Part shown: positions 19,344 through 28,056 of the stretch, piece after piece
Position numbering within the stretch: the stretch's first letter is position 1
Layout of the letters: every line of letters starts with the position of its first letter
Assembly: GCA_964013575.1 (NCBI GenBank)
Contig: CAXGWP010000004.1
Location: forward strand, 1-64,000
Direction of reading: 5' to 3'
From: BJGV01 sp964013575
GTDB taxonomy: Bacteria; Pseudomonadota; Gammaproteobacteria; Burkholderiales; Nitrosomonadaceae
Length of the DNA: 64,000 bases
Notes under the pieces: generated by a model
What the model was told of the DNA's origin: nothing
The model's database searches: none
The model's input: only the letters and a program-made list of their open reading frames with translations
Made by a program: the position numbers and the translations under genes

Positions 19344-19350
19344 TAAATTT

Positions 19351-19373
19351 AAATAATAAAAGATTTATTATTT
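19351..19373. terminator. possible AT-only bidirectional hairpin between ribD and regA-like gene
   Basis: AAATAATAAA and TTTATTATTT form a 10-bp inverted repeat separated by 3 bases. It sits where two genes converge and overlaps the stop of the minus-strand gene. With no G or C in the stem the hairpin is weak, so function is doubtful. Confidence 0.25.
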
Positions 19374-19934
19374 AATGGGGCGTTTATTAAGCTTTCGTTG
19401 TAATGTGCGACGATGCATTTTAAGTTCTTTTGCAGTTGCTGAAATATTACCATTATTTTTAATTAAAGTATTTTGAATGTATTCCCATTCAACTTCTCCA
19501 ACAGATAAAGTTTCTGTACTAATTTGAGTTGAATTATCACCATTAGTACGGTTAAAAGCCGCTACAATTTCATCGGCATCAACAGGTTTTGCAAGATAAT
19601 GAATAGCACCAAGTTTAATTGCTTCAATAGCTGTAGCTATACTTGCATAGCCTGTTAACATGACGATACGAGTGCCAATATCCATTTCTGTTAATTTTTC
19701 AACTAAAACTAAGCCAGAAGGTCCAGGTAATTTTAGATCAATAATTGCGTATTCTGGTGAAAATTTCTTTGTATATTCTAATGCTTGAGTAACTGAGTGT
19801 GCACAAACCACAGTAAATTTACGTTTAATCAGCGCTTTTTTAAGGACATCACAGAAAATCTCATCATCATCCACAAGCAATAAACTTGGGTAGTCACTAT
19901 TTAAAGGATTTTCAGAGTTTTTAAGTTTTGTCAT
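19368..19934 (-). CDS. regA: response regulator of the RegA/PrrA/ActR family
   Basis: This is a 188-residue redox-type response regulator. The receiver domain (about 16-130) has the acidic pocket DDD near 22-24, the phosphoacceptor D66 in IIDLKLPGPSG, and the switch residues MLTGYAS and the AKP lysine. A Fis-type helix-turn-helix follows at the C-terminus. GNISATAKELKMHRRTLQRK is almost the family signature of RegA, PrrA and ActR. It overlaps the kinase gene upstream by 14 bases, so the pair is translationally coupled. In known systems the pair controls respiration, carbon fixation and other redox genes; the targets here are unknown. Confidence 0.92.
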   Translation of the reverse strand: MTKLKNSENPLNSDYPSLLLVDDDEIFCDVLKKALIKRKFTVVCAHSVTQALEYTKKFSPEYAIIDLKLPGPSGLVLVEKLTEMDIGTRIVMLTGYASIATAIEAIKLGAIHYLAKPVDADEIVAAFNRTNGDNSTQISTETLSVGEVEWEYIQNTLIKNNGNISATAKELKMHRRTLQRKLNKRPIK

Positions 19935-21195
19935 GTTGTAATCCTATCAGGGGCAATATAACTTGTGTACAGGCACCACCTTTATCACGATTAGTTAAGC
20001 GTATTTTTCCTCCATATCTTTCAATATTTGCATTTGCTAGGAATAACCCGATTCCAAAACCATGTTCTTTTTTACTGGTAAAGAAATTTTGTCCAGCTTG
20101 GCGTATATCTTCATCACTAAGACCTTTGCCAGAATCCAGAATTTCTAGAAATAATTCATTTTTATTCCAGTTACTATTGATTTCAATATTTTTAATAGAA
20201 GCGTCCGCTGCATTATTTAGTAGGTTTAAGATAGATTGCCCCAATGGTTGCGTATTAATTATTTGAGGAGGTGGATAAGAACCATTACATGTATAGGTAA
20301 ATTTAACCGTGGGACGCATTAATTTCCATTTGTCAAATAATTCTTGTAGAAACAAATCAACAGTTTGGCCGCTAGCATCTTCAATGCGGGATTGGCCTGC
20401 ATCAGCAAGTAATTGGGTTAATGTATGTTTACATTGAATAATTTGATCTCGTAAAATATGCATACTTTTTTGAAGTTCTGGATTTTCAGCGTGTTCATTT
20501 TGTATTTCTTTACTTACAACAGCCATGGTTGCTAAAGGTGTTCCAAGTTCATGTGCTGCTCCAGCAGCCATAGTTCCTAATGCAATAAGTTGCTCTCCTC
20601 GTAAGGCTTGTTCACGAGCTTGAGATAGAGCCTTATCTCGTTCTCGAATAGATGATCCCATTTTAACTACAAACCAAGCAATTAATACAGTACTTAAAAC
20701 AAAAGCAAGCCACATCCCTGACACATGTAGATTAAATTCACTCATGTGTTCATTATGATCATGTGGTAAGGGAATATGATAAAATAGGAGTAAAGAATAA
20801 CAACCAATAGTTATAGTTGCCATTATCCATGTATAGACCCATGGTAGAGCTGCTGCAGTTATTGTTAGGGGTAGTAAATAAAGAGATATAAATGGATTGG
20901 TTGATCCACCAGTAAAAAATAATAATACACTTAAAGCAATAACATCAATTAGTATTTGAAAAAAAATTTCTTTATCTGAAACTGGCCAGTTTTGGCGTAG
21001 ACGAACCCAAGTTAAAAGGTTTAATGTGGCAAGAGAGATCGCGACTGTAGTTATTTCATCCCATAGTAAAGGTATTTCAAGTATTGAATATATAGCAGTA
21101 AAAGTTAAACACCCGACAGTAAGCGTTATACATCGGAGATAGAATAAGCGCTCTAAATTTTTATTTAAAGCTGTTTGGCTAAAATTACTGAACAT
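19921..21195 (-). CDS. regB: redox sensor histidine kinase of the RegB/PrrB/ActS family
   Basis: This 424-residue membrane kinase has about six transmembrane segments in its first 180 residues. GGSTNPF at 96-102 matches the RegB ubiquinone-binding motif GGxxNPF. The H-box AAGAAHELGTPLATM carries the phosphorylated H215. C255 in QIIQCKHTL sits 40 residues later, the same spacing as between the histidine and the redox-active cysteine of RegB. The ATPase domain has the N-box NLLNNAADAS and G-box GHGIGLFLANANIERYGG-like motifs. It is cotranscribed with the regulator gene and divergent from ribE. Confidence 0.92.
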   Translation of the reverse strand: MFSNFSQTALNKNLERLFYLRCITLTVGCLTFTAIYSILEIPLLWDEITTVAISLATLNLLTWVRLRQNWPVSDKEIFFQILIDVIALSVLLFFTGGSTNPFISLYLLPLTITAAALPWVYTWIMATITIGCYSLLLFYHIPLPHDHNEHMSEFNLHVSGMWLAFVLSTVLIAWFVVKMGSSIRERDKALSQAREQALRGEQLIALGTMAAGAAHELGTPLATMAVVSKEIQNEHAENPELQKSMHILRDQIIQCKHTLTQLLADAGQSRIEDASGQTVDLFLQELFDKWKLMRPTVKFTYTCNGSYPPPQIINTQPLGQSILNLLNNAADASIKNIEINSNWNKNELFLEILDSGKGLSDEDIRQAGQNFFTSKKEHGFGIGLFLANANIERYGGKIRLTNRDKGGACTQVILPLIGLQHDKT

Positions 21196-21505
21196 TTTAA
21201 TTGTTTATCATAGGTTTATTACTGCTATTTTGTTTATTAAAACAATATCCTACATTGTTTTTTCTGGCTGTATGACAAATTATTGCAGATTTGCAGCATA
21301 TAAATTAAATTAATCTATTGATTTTACTATAGATTGCTATTTTTTTTATGATACTTATCAAAGATAATAAGTTGACATTAATCACATATAAGCTTAGGAA
21401 TAAGAAAAATTTTTGTTTTATTTAATACTTAAAGTATTTTATTAAAGCGTATCACCATATAACAAAAAATAATAAATAGACAAAACAAAAGGAAAAAGGG
21501 GGGCA
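21196..21505. other. divergent promoter region, regB-like / ribE
   Basis: This 310-base AT-rich gap lies between divergent genes. I looked for an FMN riboswitch upstream of ribE and found no matching conserved core. A purine-rich ribosome-binding segment (GGAAAAAGGGGGG) sits just before the ribE start. Confidence 0.5.
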
Positions 21506-22114
21506 ATGTTTACAGGAATTATTGAAACAGTTGGGAAAATAAAGAAAGTCACTCCTTTGGAAGGTGGGGTATATATAGAAGTCATAGCAGGCGAGTTAGA
21601 TTTAAGTGATATATGTGTTGGAGACAGTATTGCAACTAATGGGGCATGCCTTACAATAACAAATATAGTAGGAAATGTGATTAGTATGGAAGTATCGCGA
21701 GAAACTTTAAATTGTACTCAAAGCTTGGATATAGAGGGTGAAAGGGTTAATTTGGAAAAAGCCTTGCATTTTTCTGACAGGTTAAATGGGCACCTAGTTA
21801 GTGGCCACATAGATGGAATTGGGAGGATAATAAATCTAGAGCCAATGGGAGAAAATCACATATTAACTATTAAGCCGCCAAGCTGCTTATCTAGGTACAT
21901 TGTTAAAAAAGGCTCTATTGCAGTAAATGGTGTGAGTTTAACAATAAACATTATTACTAATAATGGTGAGTTTAAGGTTAATCTTATTCCTCATACTATA
22001 AAAGTGACTACATTTAAAGAGCTAAAAATAGGTATGAAAGTCAATCTAGAGGTAGATATGTTTGCACGCTATATTGAGCATTTTTTTACTTCAGCTATTG
22101 CTAATAAGAAATAG
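21506..22114 (+). CDS. ribE: riboflavin synthase alpha subunit
   Basis: Riboflavin synthase dismutates two molecules of 6,7-dimethyl-8-ribityllumazine to riboflavin. The 202-residue protein begins with the invariant MFTGIIE and has two lumazine-binding repeats, each with a GDSIATNGACLT or GSIAVNGVSLTI motif. RLNGHLVSGHIDG joins them. It is followed by ribBA, ribH and nusB in one direction, the usual rib operon. Confidence 0.97.
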   Translation: MFTGIIETVGKIKKVTPLEGGVYIEVIAGELDLSDICVGDSIATNGACLTITNIVGNVISMEVSRETLNCTQSLDIEGERVNLEKALHFSDRLNGHLVSGHIDGIGRIINLEPMGENHILTIKPPSCLSRYIVKKGSIAVNGVSLTINIITNNGEFKVNLIPHTIKVTTFKELKIGMKVNLEVDMFARYIEHFFTSAIANKK

Positions 22115-22155
22115 TTGTATATTTCAGGATCAATTATAGATTATTCATTACCAAT

Positions 22156-23265
22156 ATGGTTATTAGTCCTATTAAAGATATCATCCATGAGATTAAGAAT
22201 GGAAGAATGGTCATTCTTATCGATGAAGAAGATCGAGAAAATGAAGGGGATTTGTTATTAGCTACAGATTTTGTTACACCGGAAGCAATAAATTTTATGG
22301 CTTCTTATGGTCGGGGCCTTATTTGTTTGACATTAACAGAGACTCATTGCTTACAGCTTAATTTGCCGTTGATGGTATCTGCATCAACAAATCGTTCACC
22401 ATTAGGAACTAATTTTACACTTTCTATTGAGGCCGCGTCTGGAGTTACAACTGGTATTTCTGCAGCTGATCGTGCTCATACTATAAAGGTAGCAGCAAAT
22501 CCAAATGCGGGACCAAAGGACATAATTCAGCCAGGTCATATATTTCCTTTAATGGCTCAGAAAGGAGGGGTGCTATCGCGCGCAGGTCATACTGAAGCAG
22601 GGTGTGATTTGGCTAGTTTAGCTGGGCTTACACCAGCATCAGTAATTTGTGAGATTCTTAAGGATGACGGTAGTATGGCGAGAGTGCCAGAGTTAATAGA
22701 GTTTGCTACAAGACATCAGCTTAAAATTGGGGCTATTGCTGATCTTATTCATTATCGTAGTCAAACTGAAAGTCTTATAGAGCGTATGGCAGAAAAGACA
22801 ATTCAAACAATTCATGGCAAATTCCACCTTGTGATTTATCTTGATAAAACTTTTAATTCTACTCATCTTGCTTTGATTAAAGGCGAAATTACTCCTGATA
22901 CAGATACTTTAGTAAGGGTCCATGAGCCGCTATCTGTAATTGATTTATTAGATATAAATGATAAAACGCATTCCTGGAGTATTAATGATTCACTTTGTAC
23001 CATTTCTAATAAGGGGCGAGGGGTGATTGTTTTGCTACATAATAGGGAAGAATCTATAAAATTAATTGAGCGCACGTTATCGAGAAAAGTTGAACATAAC
23101 ATTTTTGCAAAAACTGATTTACGTAACTATGGAATTGGGGCTCAGATATTAAAAGATTTAAATGTGGGAAAAATGAAATTGTTGGCAGTTCCACGTAAAA
23201 TGCCGAGTATGGTTGGTTTTGGTTTAAATGTTACAGGATATTTAAAACCTGAGAGTATAGATTAA
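22156..23265 (+). CDS. ribBA: 3,4-dihydroxy-2-butanone 4-phosphate synthase with degenerate GTP cyclohydrolase II domain
   Basis: The N-terminal half (about 1-205) is a full RibB. It has DEEDRENEGDLL, YGRGLICLTLT and GHTEAGCDLASLAGL, so it should make the four-carbon unit of riboflavin from ribulose 5-phosphate. The C-terminal half (about 206-369) has the length and end of RibA (DLRNYGIGAQILKDL) but lacks the zinc-binding cysteine cluster normally found after RVHSEC. It is therefore probably inactive as a cyclohydrolase. Such RibB-RibX proteins are known in proteobacteria. A separate ribA would be needed elsewhere. Confidence 0.93.
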   Translation: MVISPIKDIIHEIKNGRMVILIDEEDRENEGDLLLATDFVTPEAINFMASYGRGLICLTLTETHCLQLNLPLMVSASTNRSPLGTNFTLSIEAASGVTTGISAADRAHTIKVAANPNAGPKDIIQPGHIFPLMAQKGGVLSRAGHTEAGCDLASLAGLTPASVICEILKDDGSMARVPELIEFATRHQLKIGAIADLIHYRSQTESLIERMAEKTIQTIHGKFHLVIYLDKTFNSTHLALIKGEITPDTDTLVRVHEPLSVIDLLDINDKTHSWSINDSLCTISNKGRGVIVLLHNREESIKLIERTLSRKVEHNIFAKTDLRNYGIGAQILKDLNVGKMKLLAVPRKMPSMVGFGLNVTGYLKPESID

Positions 23266-23318
23266 AGTTAGGATGTATATTCTTTTTATTTTTCCAATTA
23301 ATAGTTTTAGGGGAATAT

Positions 23319-23801
23319 ATGGGGCATTATGAAAGGATTCATGAATTTGAATCAGATTTAAGTGGTATGGACTTGCGTATAGGTATTGTAATGAGCCGCT
23401 ATAATATTGATATTAGTAGGGGTCTTCTTGATAGTTGTACCGCAGAGTTTGAGAAAAATGGAGTGCCATCAACAAATATTCTTATGATAACAGTTCCAGG
23501 CGCATTGGAAATTCCTCTGGCTTTACAAAAAATGGCGCTGACCGATCAGTTTGATGCTTTGGTAGCACTGGGTGCAGTGATTCGTGGTAGCACCTATCAT
23601 TTTGAGGTTGTATCTAAAGAATCTGCTAGTGGAATAACTGCCGTACAACTTGATACGGGCATTCCGGTTGCAAATGGTGTGCTTACTACTGAAACTAATG
23701 AACAAGCTTTAGAGCGAATGAAGCAGAAGGGTTGTGAAGCTGCAAAAACAGCATTAGAAATGGTTCATCTATTTAGAAAGCTTGATGAAGTAATACAATG
23801 A
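23319..23801 (+). CDS. ribH: 6,7-dimethyl-8-ribityllumazine synthase
   Basis: RibH condenses the pyrimidine and butanone phosphate precursors to lumazine. The 160-residue protein shows IGIVMSRYN near the start, VPGALEIPLALQKMA, ALGAVIRGSTYHFE with the catalytic histidine region, and PVANGVLTTETNEQALER. It overlaps nusB by four bases (ATGA), indicating translational coupling. Confidence 0.97.
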   Translation: MGHYERIHEFESDLSGMDLRIGIVMSRYNIDISRGLLDSCTAEFEKNGVPSTNILMITVPGALEIPLALQKMALTDQFDALVALGAVIRGSTYHFEVVSKESASGITAVQLDTGIPVANGVLTTETNEQALERMKQKGCEAAKTALEMVHLFRKLDEVIQ

Positions 23802-24286
23802 TACAGAAAGTAGCAATAGCGGAGGAAAAAATTCTGCAGGAGAAAGTTTCTGGACGTAAGGGTCGGAGACGGTATTCACGTGAATTAGTTTTACAGGGCT
23901 TATATCAATGGTTTGTTGCTAAAGGAACAATTCAGTCTATTACAGAGCAGTTATATGATACAAAGCAATTTCTTAAGGCAGATCAAGAATATTTTTCTGA
24001 TCTTATACAGGGGATGCTAACAAATTTAACAAAACTGGAAAAACATATTCAACCGTACCTAGACCGTCCTTTTAAAGAGCTTAGTCCAATAGAGGCTTCT
24101 ATTTTATTGTTGAGCACTTATGAATTTATTAATCATTTAGAGACACCATATAAAGCAATTATTAATGAAGCAATAGAGTTAGCTAAAACTTATGGTGGAA
24201 CAGATGGACATAAATATATAAATGGTGTTCTGGATAAGCTAGCTAAAAAATTGCGTGAAGAAGAGACAGCATCACCAATTCAGTAG
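23798..24286 (+). CDS. nusB: transcription antitermination factor NusB
   Basis: NusB joins the antitermination complex on rRNA operons. The 162-residue all-helical protein has a basic start (GRKGRRRYSRELVLQGLYQW) and the C-terminal signature TPYKAIINEAIELAKTYGG followed by KYINGVLDKLAK. It overlaps ribH by four bases, the typical ribH-nusB pairing. Confidence 0.96.
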   Translation: MIQKVAIAEEKILQEKVSGRKGRRRYSRELVLQGLYQWFVAKGTIQSITEQLYDTKQFLKADQEYFSDLIQGMLTNLTKLEKHIQPYLDRPFKELSPIEASILLLSTYEFINHLETPYKAIINEAIELAKTYGGTDGHKYINGVLDKLAKKLREEETASPIQ

Positions 24287-24416
24287 CAGAATAAATTAAT
24301 ATAAAATATATATATGAAGATAAGTAAAGGACAAAATTTGTAAATATGAATCTATATCTTGTATAGCAGAGAAAGTAGGCATATTTTTAAAAATTAGTCT
24401 TTTATAGAAAGAGAAA

Positions 24417-25388
24417 ATGGTTTCTGAGGAAGATATAATTCGTTTTTTTAAGCGCTCTGATCCTAATGTTATATTGGGGTCCGGAGATGATTCTGCATTA
24501 ATAAGACCTAAAAGAGGAAGGGAAATAGCCGTTTCTACAGACATGTTGGTGGCCGGCCAACATTTTTTTATTGAAACTGATCCTTGTAAACTTGGACAAA
24601 AGGCTCTTTCTGTGAACCTTTCTGACATGGCAGCAATGGGTGCAAACCCGCGTTGGGCAACTATGGCCCTTGCATTACCAGAATCGTTAATTAAGGTTAG
24701 TTCTAAGTGGATTAAAGAATTTGCTAGGGGGTTTTTTGAGCTTGCAGATTTACACCAGGTGGCACTTATTGGAGGAGATGTTACACGCGGCCCCCTTACT
24801 ATTTGTATACAAATTATTGGGGAGGTAGAGCAAGGAAAAGCTTTGCGTCGTAGCGGAGCTATTCCAGGAGATGATATTTGGATATCTGGAAAGTTAGGTA
24901 ATGCTGCGTTAGCAATTTTGTGTGAGAGGCAAAAAATTAAACTTGAACCTGAGGAGCTTGCTGAATGCTTAGATTCTTTACTTATTCCTGTCGCACGAGT
25001 TAGTTTGGGGCGGAGATTAATTGGTTTAGCTAACAGTGCAATTGATATTTCAGATGGTTTATTAGCAGATTTAGGCCATATTTTAGAGCATTCAAATGTA
25101 GCTGCTACTATTAGTATTAGGGAGATAAATCGTTCAGCTATTATAGAGAAATATCTTTCTCGGCCACATGTTATTAATTGTATGCTGGCAGGTGGAGATG
25201 ACTATGAGCTTTGTTTTACTGTACCAAAAAAGAATCGTAGTAAAATTGATAAAATTTCACAAGAAACAGGTATCCCTTTAGCTCGTATTGGGGAAATTAA
25301 TGAGGGTGAAGGGCTTGTAGTTTTAGATGCACAAAAGAAACCAATTATTTTGGAAAAAACAGGATATGTCCACTTCCCTTCCACCTAA
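24417..25388 (+). CDS. thiL: thiamine-monophosphate kinase
   Basis: ThiL phosphorylates thiamine monophosphate to the active diphosphate. The 323-residue protein has GSGDDSALI near 24, STDMLVAGQHF, the metal and ATP site VNLSDMAAMGANPRW, and the later AIDISDGLLADLGHIL and AGGDDYELCFT motifs. It lies downstream of nusB after 130 bases and overlaps pgpA by 23 bases. No TPP riboswitch is visible ahead of it. Confidence 0.96.
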   Translation: MVSEEDIIRFFKRSDPNVILGSGDDSALIRPKRGREIAVSTDMLVAGQHFFIETDPCKLGQKALSVNLSDMAAMGANPRWATMALALPESLIKVSSKWIKEFARGFFELADLHQVALIGGDVTRGPLTICIQIIGEVEQGKALRRSGAIPGDDIWISGKLGNAALAILCERQKIKLEPEELAECLDSLLIPVARVSLGRRLIGLANSAIDISDGLLADLGHILEHSNVAATISIREINRSAIIEKYLSRPHVINCMLAGGDDYELCFTVPKKNRSKIDKISQETGIPLARIGEINEGEGLVVLDAQKKPIILEKTGYVHFPST

Positions 25389-25932
25389 ACCTACATTAAA
25401 GATTGAACAGGAAGCTAATTCTTCATTAGTAGTAAAATCTGGATCAGTAAGCATAAAGCCTAATTTGTCGTTTATATTTCAGCATCCCGCCTTCTTCCTT
25501 GCTTTTGGAGGGGGGGGTGGATTAAGCTCAGTTGCTCCCGGTACGTTGGGGACTCTTATTGCGTATCCTTTATTCTTATTATTAAATCAACATTTAGATC
25601 CAATACAATTCCTTTCATTTATAGGTTTGATGTTTATCATTGGTATTTGGGCGTGTGGTCTGACGGGTAAAATTCTTAAAGTTCATGATCATGGTGGGAT
25701 GGTATTGGACGAAATAGTTGCATTCTTACTCGTATTATTTTTTACACCAGATAATATAGTTTGGCAGGCATCTGCATTTTTTTTATTTCGTTTGTTTGAT
25801 ATATATAAGCCCCAGCCAATACGGTACTATGATAAGAAGTTACATGACGGATTTGGTGTAATGTTTGATGATATGCTAGCTGCATTTTATACTTTGTTAT
25901 GTTTAGCAGCATGGAAAGCATTTGTATTATAG
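25366..25932 (+). CDS. pgpA: phosphatidylglycerophosphatase A
   Basis: PgpA removes phosphate from phosphatidylglycerophosphate in phospholipid synthesis. The family core is present: SVAPGTLGTLIAYPL, the DHGGMVLDEIVAF active-site region and FRLFDIYKPQPIRYYDKK with DDMLAAFY near the end. I chose the ATG at 25366 inside the thiL 3' end because AGGA lies just upstream; it gives 188 residues. The first 45 residues are a non-family extension. A G8 run at 25510-25517 encodes part of a glycine stretch. Confidence 0.92.
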   Translation: MSTSLPPKPTLKIEQEANSSLVVKSGSVSIKPNLSFIFQHPAFFLAFGGGGGLSSVAPGTLGTLIAYPLFLLLNQHLDPIQFLSFIGLMFIIGIWACGLTGKILKVHDHGGMVLDEIVAFLLVLFFTPDNIVWQASAFFLFRLFDIYKPQPIRYYDKKLHDGFGVMFDDMLAAFYTLLCLAAWKAFVL

Positions 25933-25936
25933 GGGT

Positions 25937-26473
25937 ATGGGTTTGGTTGGAATTATTAATGCTATAGATGATGAAACATTATATAACCTTGCTAAACGAG
26001 TTGGCATAGCTCTTACTCAGCAAGGACTTGTTCTTGTAAGCGCAGAGTCTTGTACAGGTGGCTGGCTTGGACAAATAGTTACTTCTATACCGGGAAGTTC
26101 GGCTTGGTATCAAAATGGTTTTATAACTTACACTGCTAACTCTAAACAGGAGCTGTTAGGAATTAGCACAAAAACAATAAAAGAATATGGTGAGGTATCA
26201 GAACAAACAGCACAGGAAATGGCACATGGGGCGACTATGCGGAGTAGAGCACAGGTTGCAGTTTCTATTACTGGGATTGCCGGCCCTGGGGGCGGGACAA
26301 CGAATAAGCCTGTTGGTATGGTATGTTTTGCTTGGGAGATAAAAGATAATCACATGAGGAGCGCAACCAGGCATTTTAGTGGAGATCGTAAGGCGGTTAG
26401 ACAGCAAGCGGTTGCTGTGGCTATGCAGGGCCTAATAGATTTACTGCGGGACACAAATTATTCAGTAGCTTGA
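25937..26473 (+). CDS. pncC: nicotinamide-nucleotide amidohydrolase (CinA C-terminal family, PncC)
   Basis: PncC deamidates nicotinamide mononucleotide to nicotinic acid mononucleotide. It is the stand-alone C-terminal domain of CinA: SAESCTGGWLGQIVTSIPGSS, the GFITYTANSKQ segment, and ITGIAGPGGGTTNKPVG. It starts at ATG 25937, four bases after pgpA; a TTG at 25922 is an alternative. The 178 residues match the single-domain form. It lies upstream of recA, the classic cinA-recA order. Confidence 0.93.
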   Translation: MGLVGIINAIDDETLYNLAKRVGIALTQQGLVLVSAESCTGGWLGQIVTSIPGSSAWYQNGFITYTANSKQELLGISTKTIKEYGEVSEQTAQEMAHGATMRSRAQVAVSITGIAGPGGGTTNKPVGMVCFAWEIKDNHMRSATRHFSGDRKAVRQQAVAVAMQGLIDLLRDTNYSVA

Positions 26474-26555
26474 TAAGTTTAATGCTTTTATTTGTGTTGT
26501 CTTTTTGTATTGGGATATGTGAGATAATTCAATGAAATTATAAAAGGATAAGATC

Positions 26556-27563
26556 ATGGATGATAATAAAAGCAAGGCGTTGGCAGTCGCACTTTCTCAG
26601 ATAGATAAACAGTTTGGTAAAGGGTCTATTATGCGGCTTGGTGATAGTGAGAATATTAAAGATATTGAGGTGGTTTCTACTGGTTCTTTAGGACTTGATA
26701 TTGCGTTAGGTGTGGGGGGGTTGCCGCGTGGCAGAGTAATAGAAATCTATGGTCCAGAGTCTTCAGGTAAGACTACGCTTACTTTGCAAGCCATAGCGGA
26801 AATGCAAAAAATTGGAGGTACAGCAGCATTTATTGATGCTGAACATGCTTTAGATCCACTATATGCACAAAAAATTGGAGTTAATGTTAAAGAGTTACTT
26901 ATTTCTCAGCCTGATAATGGAGAGCAGGCGCTTGAAATTGCTGACATGCTAGTGCGTTCAGGGTCTCTTGATATAGTAGTTGTTGATTCGGTAGCTGCAT
27001 TGACACCACGTGCTGAAATCGAAGGTGAGATGGGTGAGCCTCAAATGGGCTTGCAGGCAAGGTTAATGTCACAAGCATTACGTAAGCTTACGGCTAATAT
27101 TAAACGAAGTAATACAATATTAGTTTTTATCAATCAGATCCGCATGAAAATTGGAGTTATGTTTGGTAACCCAGAAACTACTACAGGTGGAAATGCTTTA
27201 AAGTTTTATTCATCGGTTCGCCTTGATATTAGGCGTATTGGCGCTATCAAGAAGGGAGATGAAATTCTTGGTAATGAAACCAGGGTTAAAGTAGTGAAAA
27301 ATAAGGTAGCGCCACCATTTAAGAAGGCAGAGTTTGATATTCTTTATGGGGAGGGAATTTCACATGAGGGCGAGCTTATAGAGCTTGGGGTGTTGCATAA
27401 TTTGGTTGATAAATCAGGGGCTTGGTATTCTTATAATGGTGAAAAAATTGGCCAAGGAAAAGATAATTCACGTGAATATCTTAAGCAGAATCCAGGTATA
27501 GCAAATGAAATTGAATTAAAGATCCGCGCCATCGTAGGAATAGCACCCCAAGCTATAGATTAA
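26556..27563 (+). CDS. recA: recombinase RecA
   Basis: RecA catalyses homologous strand exchange and triggers the SOS response. The 335-residue protein has the Walker A motif GPESSGKTT, Walker B VVVDSVAAL, the loop ALRKLTANIKRSNTILVFINQIR region and the C-terminal LKQNPGIANEIE. A strong ribosome-binding site (AAAGGA) precedes the ATG. No LexA-type CTGT-N8-ACAG site is visible in the 82 bases upstream. recX follows 7 bases later. Confidence 0.98.
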   Translation: MDDNKSKALAVALSQIDKQFGKGSIMRLGDSENIKDIEVVSTGSLGLDIALGVGGLPRGRVIEIYGPESSGKTTLTLQAIAEMQKIGGTAAFIDAEHALDPLYAQKIGVNVKELLISQPDNGEQALEIADMLVRSGSLDIVVVDSVAALTPRAEIEGEMGEPQMGLQARLMSQALRKLTANIKRSNTILVFINQIRMKIGVMFGNPETTTGGNALKFYSSVRLDIRRIGAIKKGDEILGNETRVKVVKNKVAPPFKKAEFDILYGEGISHEGELIELGVLHNLVDKSGAWYSYNGEKIGQGKDNSREYLKQNPGIANEIELKIRAIVGIAPQAID

Positions 27564-27570
27564 ATAAGAT

Positions 27571-28014
27571 ATGCCATCTGGGTTGAATTTAAGAGACCGT
27601 GCTCTTAATTATTTGGCACGACGTGAATATTCTAGGGCAGAACTAGAAAAAAAGCTTATATCTTATACCTCAACTACTGAAGAGGTTTCTTTAATATTAG
27701 ATTCATTAGAGCGTTGTGGTGTTTTGTCAGCAAAGCGAGTGGTTGAGCAGACTCTACATATTCGAGGGAATAGGTATGGGAGTCGTCGTATTATTTATGA
27801 ATTACAGCAAAAAGGTATTAATGAAGGTTTAATTTCAGCGGTTTTACCGCGCCCCAATAAAACTGAACTCAAAATTGCTAGATCAGTTTGGCAGAAAAAA
27901 TTTGGTGTGTTACCAGCTTGTGCAGTAGACAGAGCAAGACAAACACGATTTTTAATTGGAAGAGGTTTTTCTACAGAGATTATCGCTCAAGTGTTGTCTC
28001 CTCAGAATAAGTAA
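27571..28014 (+). CDS. recX: RecA regulatory protein RecX
   Basis: RecX binds RecA filaments and limits recombinase activity. The 147-residue basic helical protein has the N-terminal family motif LRDRALNYLARREYSRAELEK and three-helix repeats, ending with RQTRFLIGRGFSTEII. It starts 7 bases after recA and is surely cotranscribed. Confidence 0.93.
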   Translation: MPSGLNLRDRALNYLARREYSRAELEKKLISYTSTTEEVSLILDSLERCGVLSAKRVVEQTLHIRGNRYGSRRIIYELQQKGINEGLISAVLPRPNKTELKIARSVWQKKFGVLPACAVDRARQTRFLIGRGFSTEIIAQVLSPQNK

Positions 28015-28056
28015 AAGAGGGTTTGAAATTAAGTTCTTTTTATCAAGAAAATTGAT

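Noticed and set aside
19928..20266. 112-codon open frame on the strand opposite the RegB-like kinase gene
   Set aside because: It overlaps the well-supported kinase and its translation has no family pattern.
21196..21505. Possible FMN riboswitch ahead of ribE
   Set aside because: The conserved riboswitch core is not present.
23874..23885. ATTCACGTGAAT palindrome in nusB and a second copy in recA (near 27467), looking like partial parS
   Set aside because: Only the inner ten bases match parS and both lie in codons for Ser-Arg-Glu, so chance is the simpler reason.
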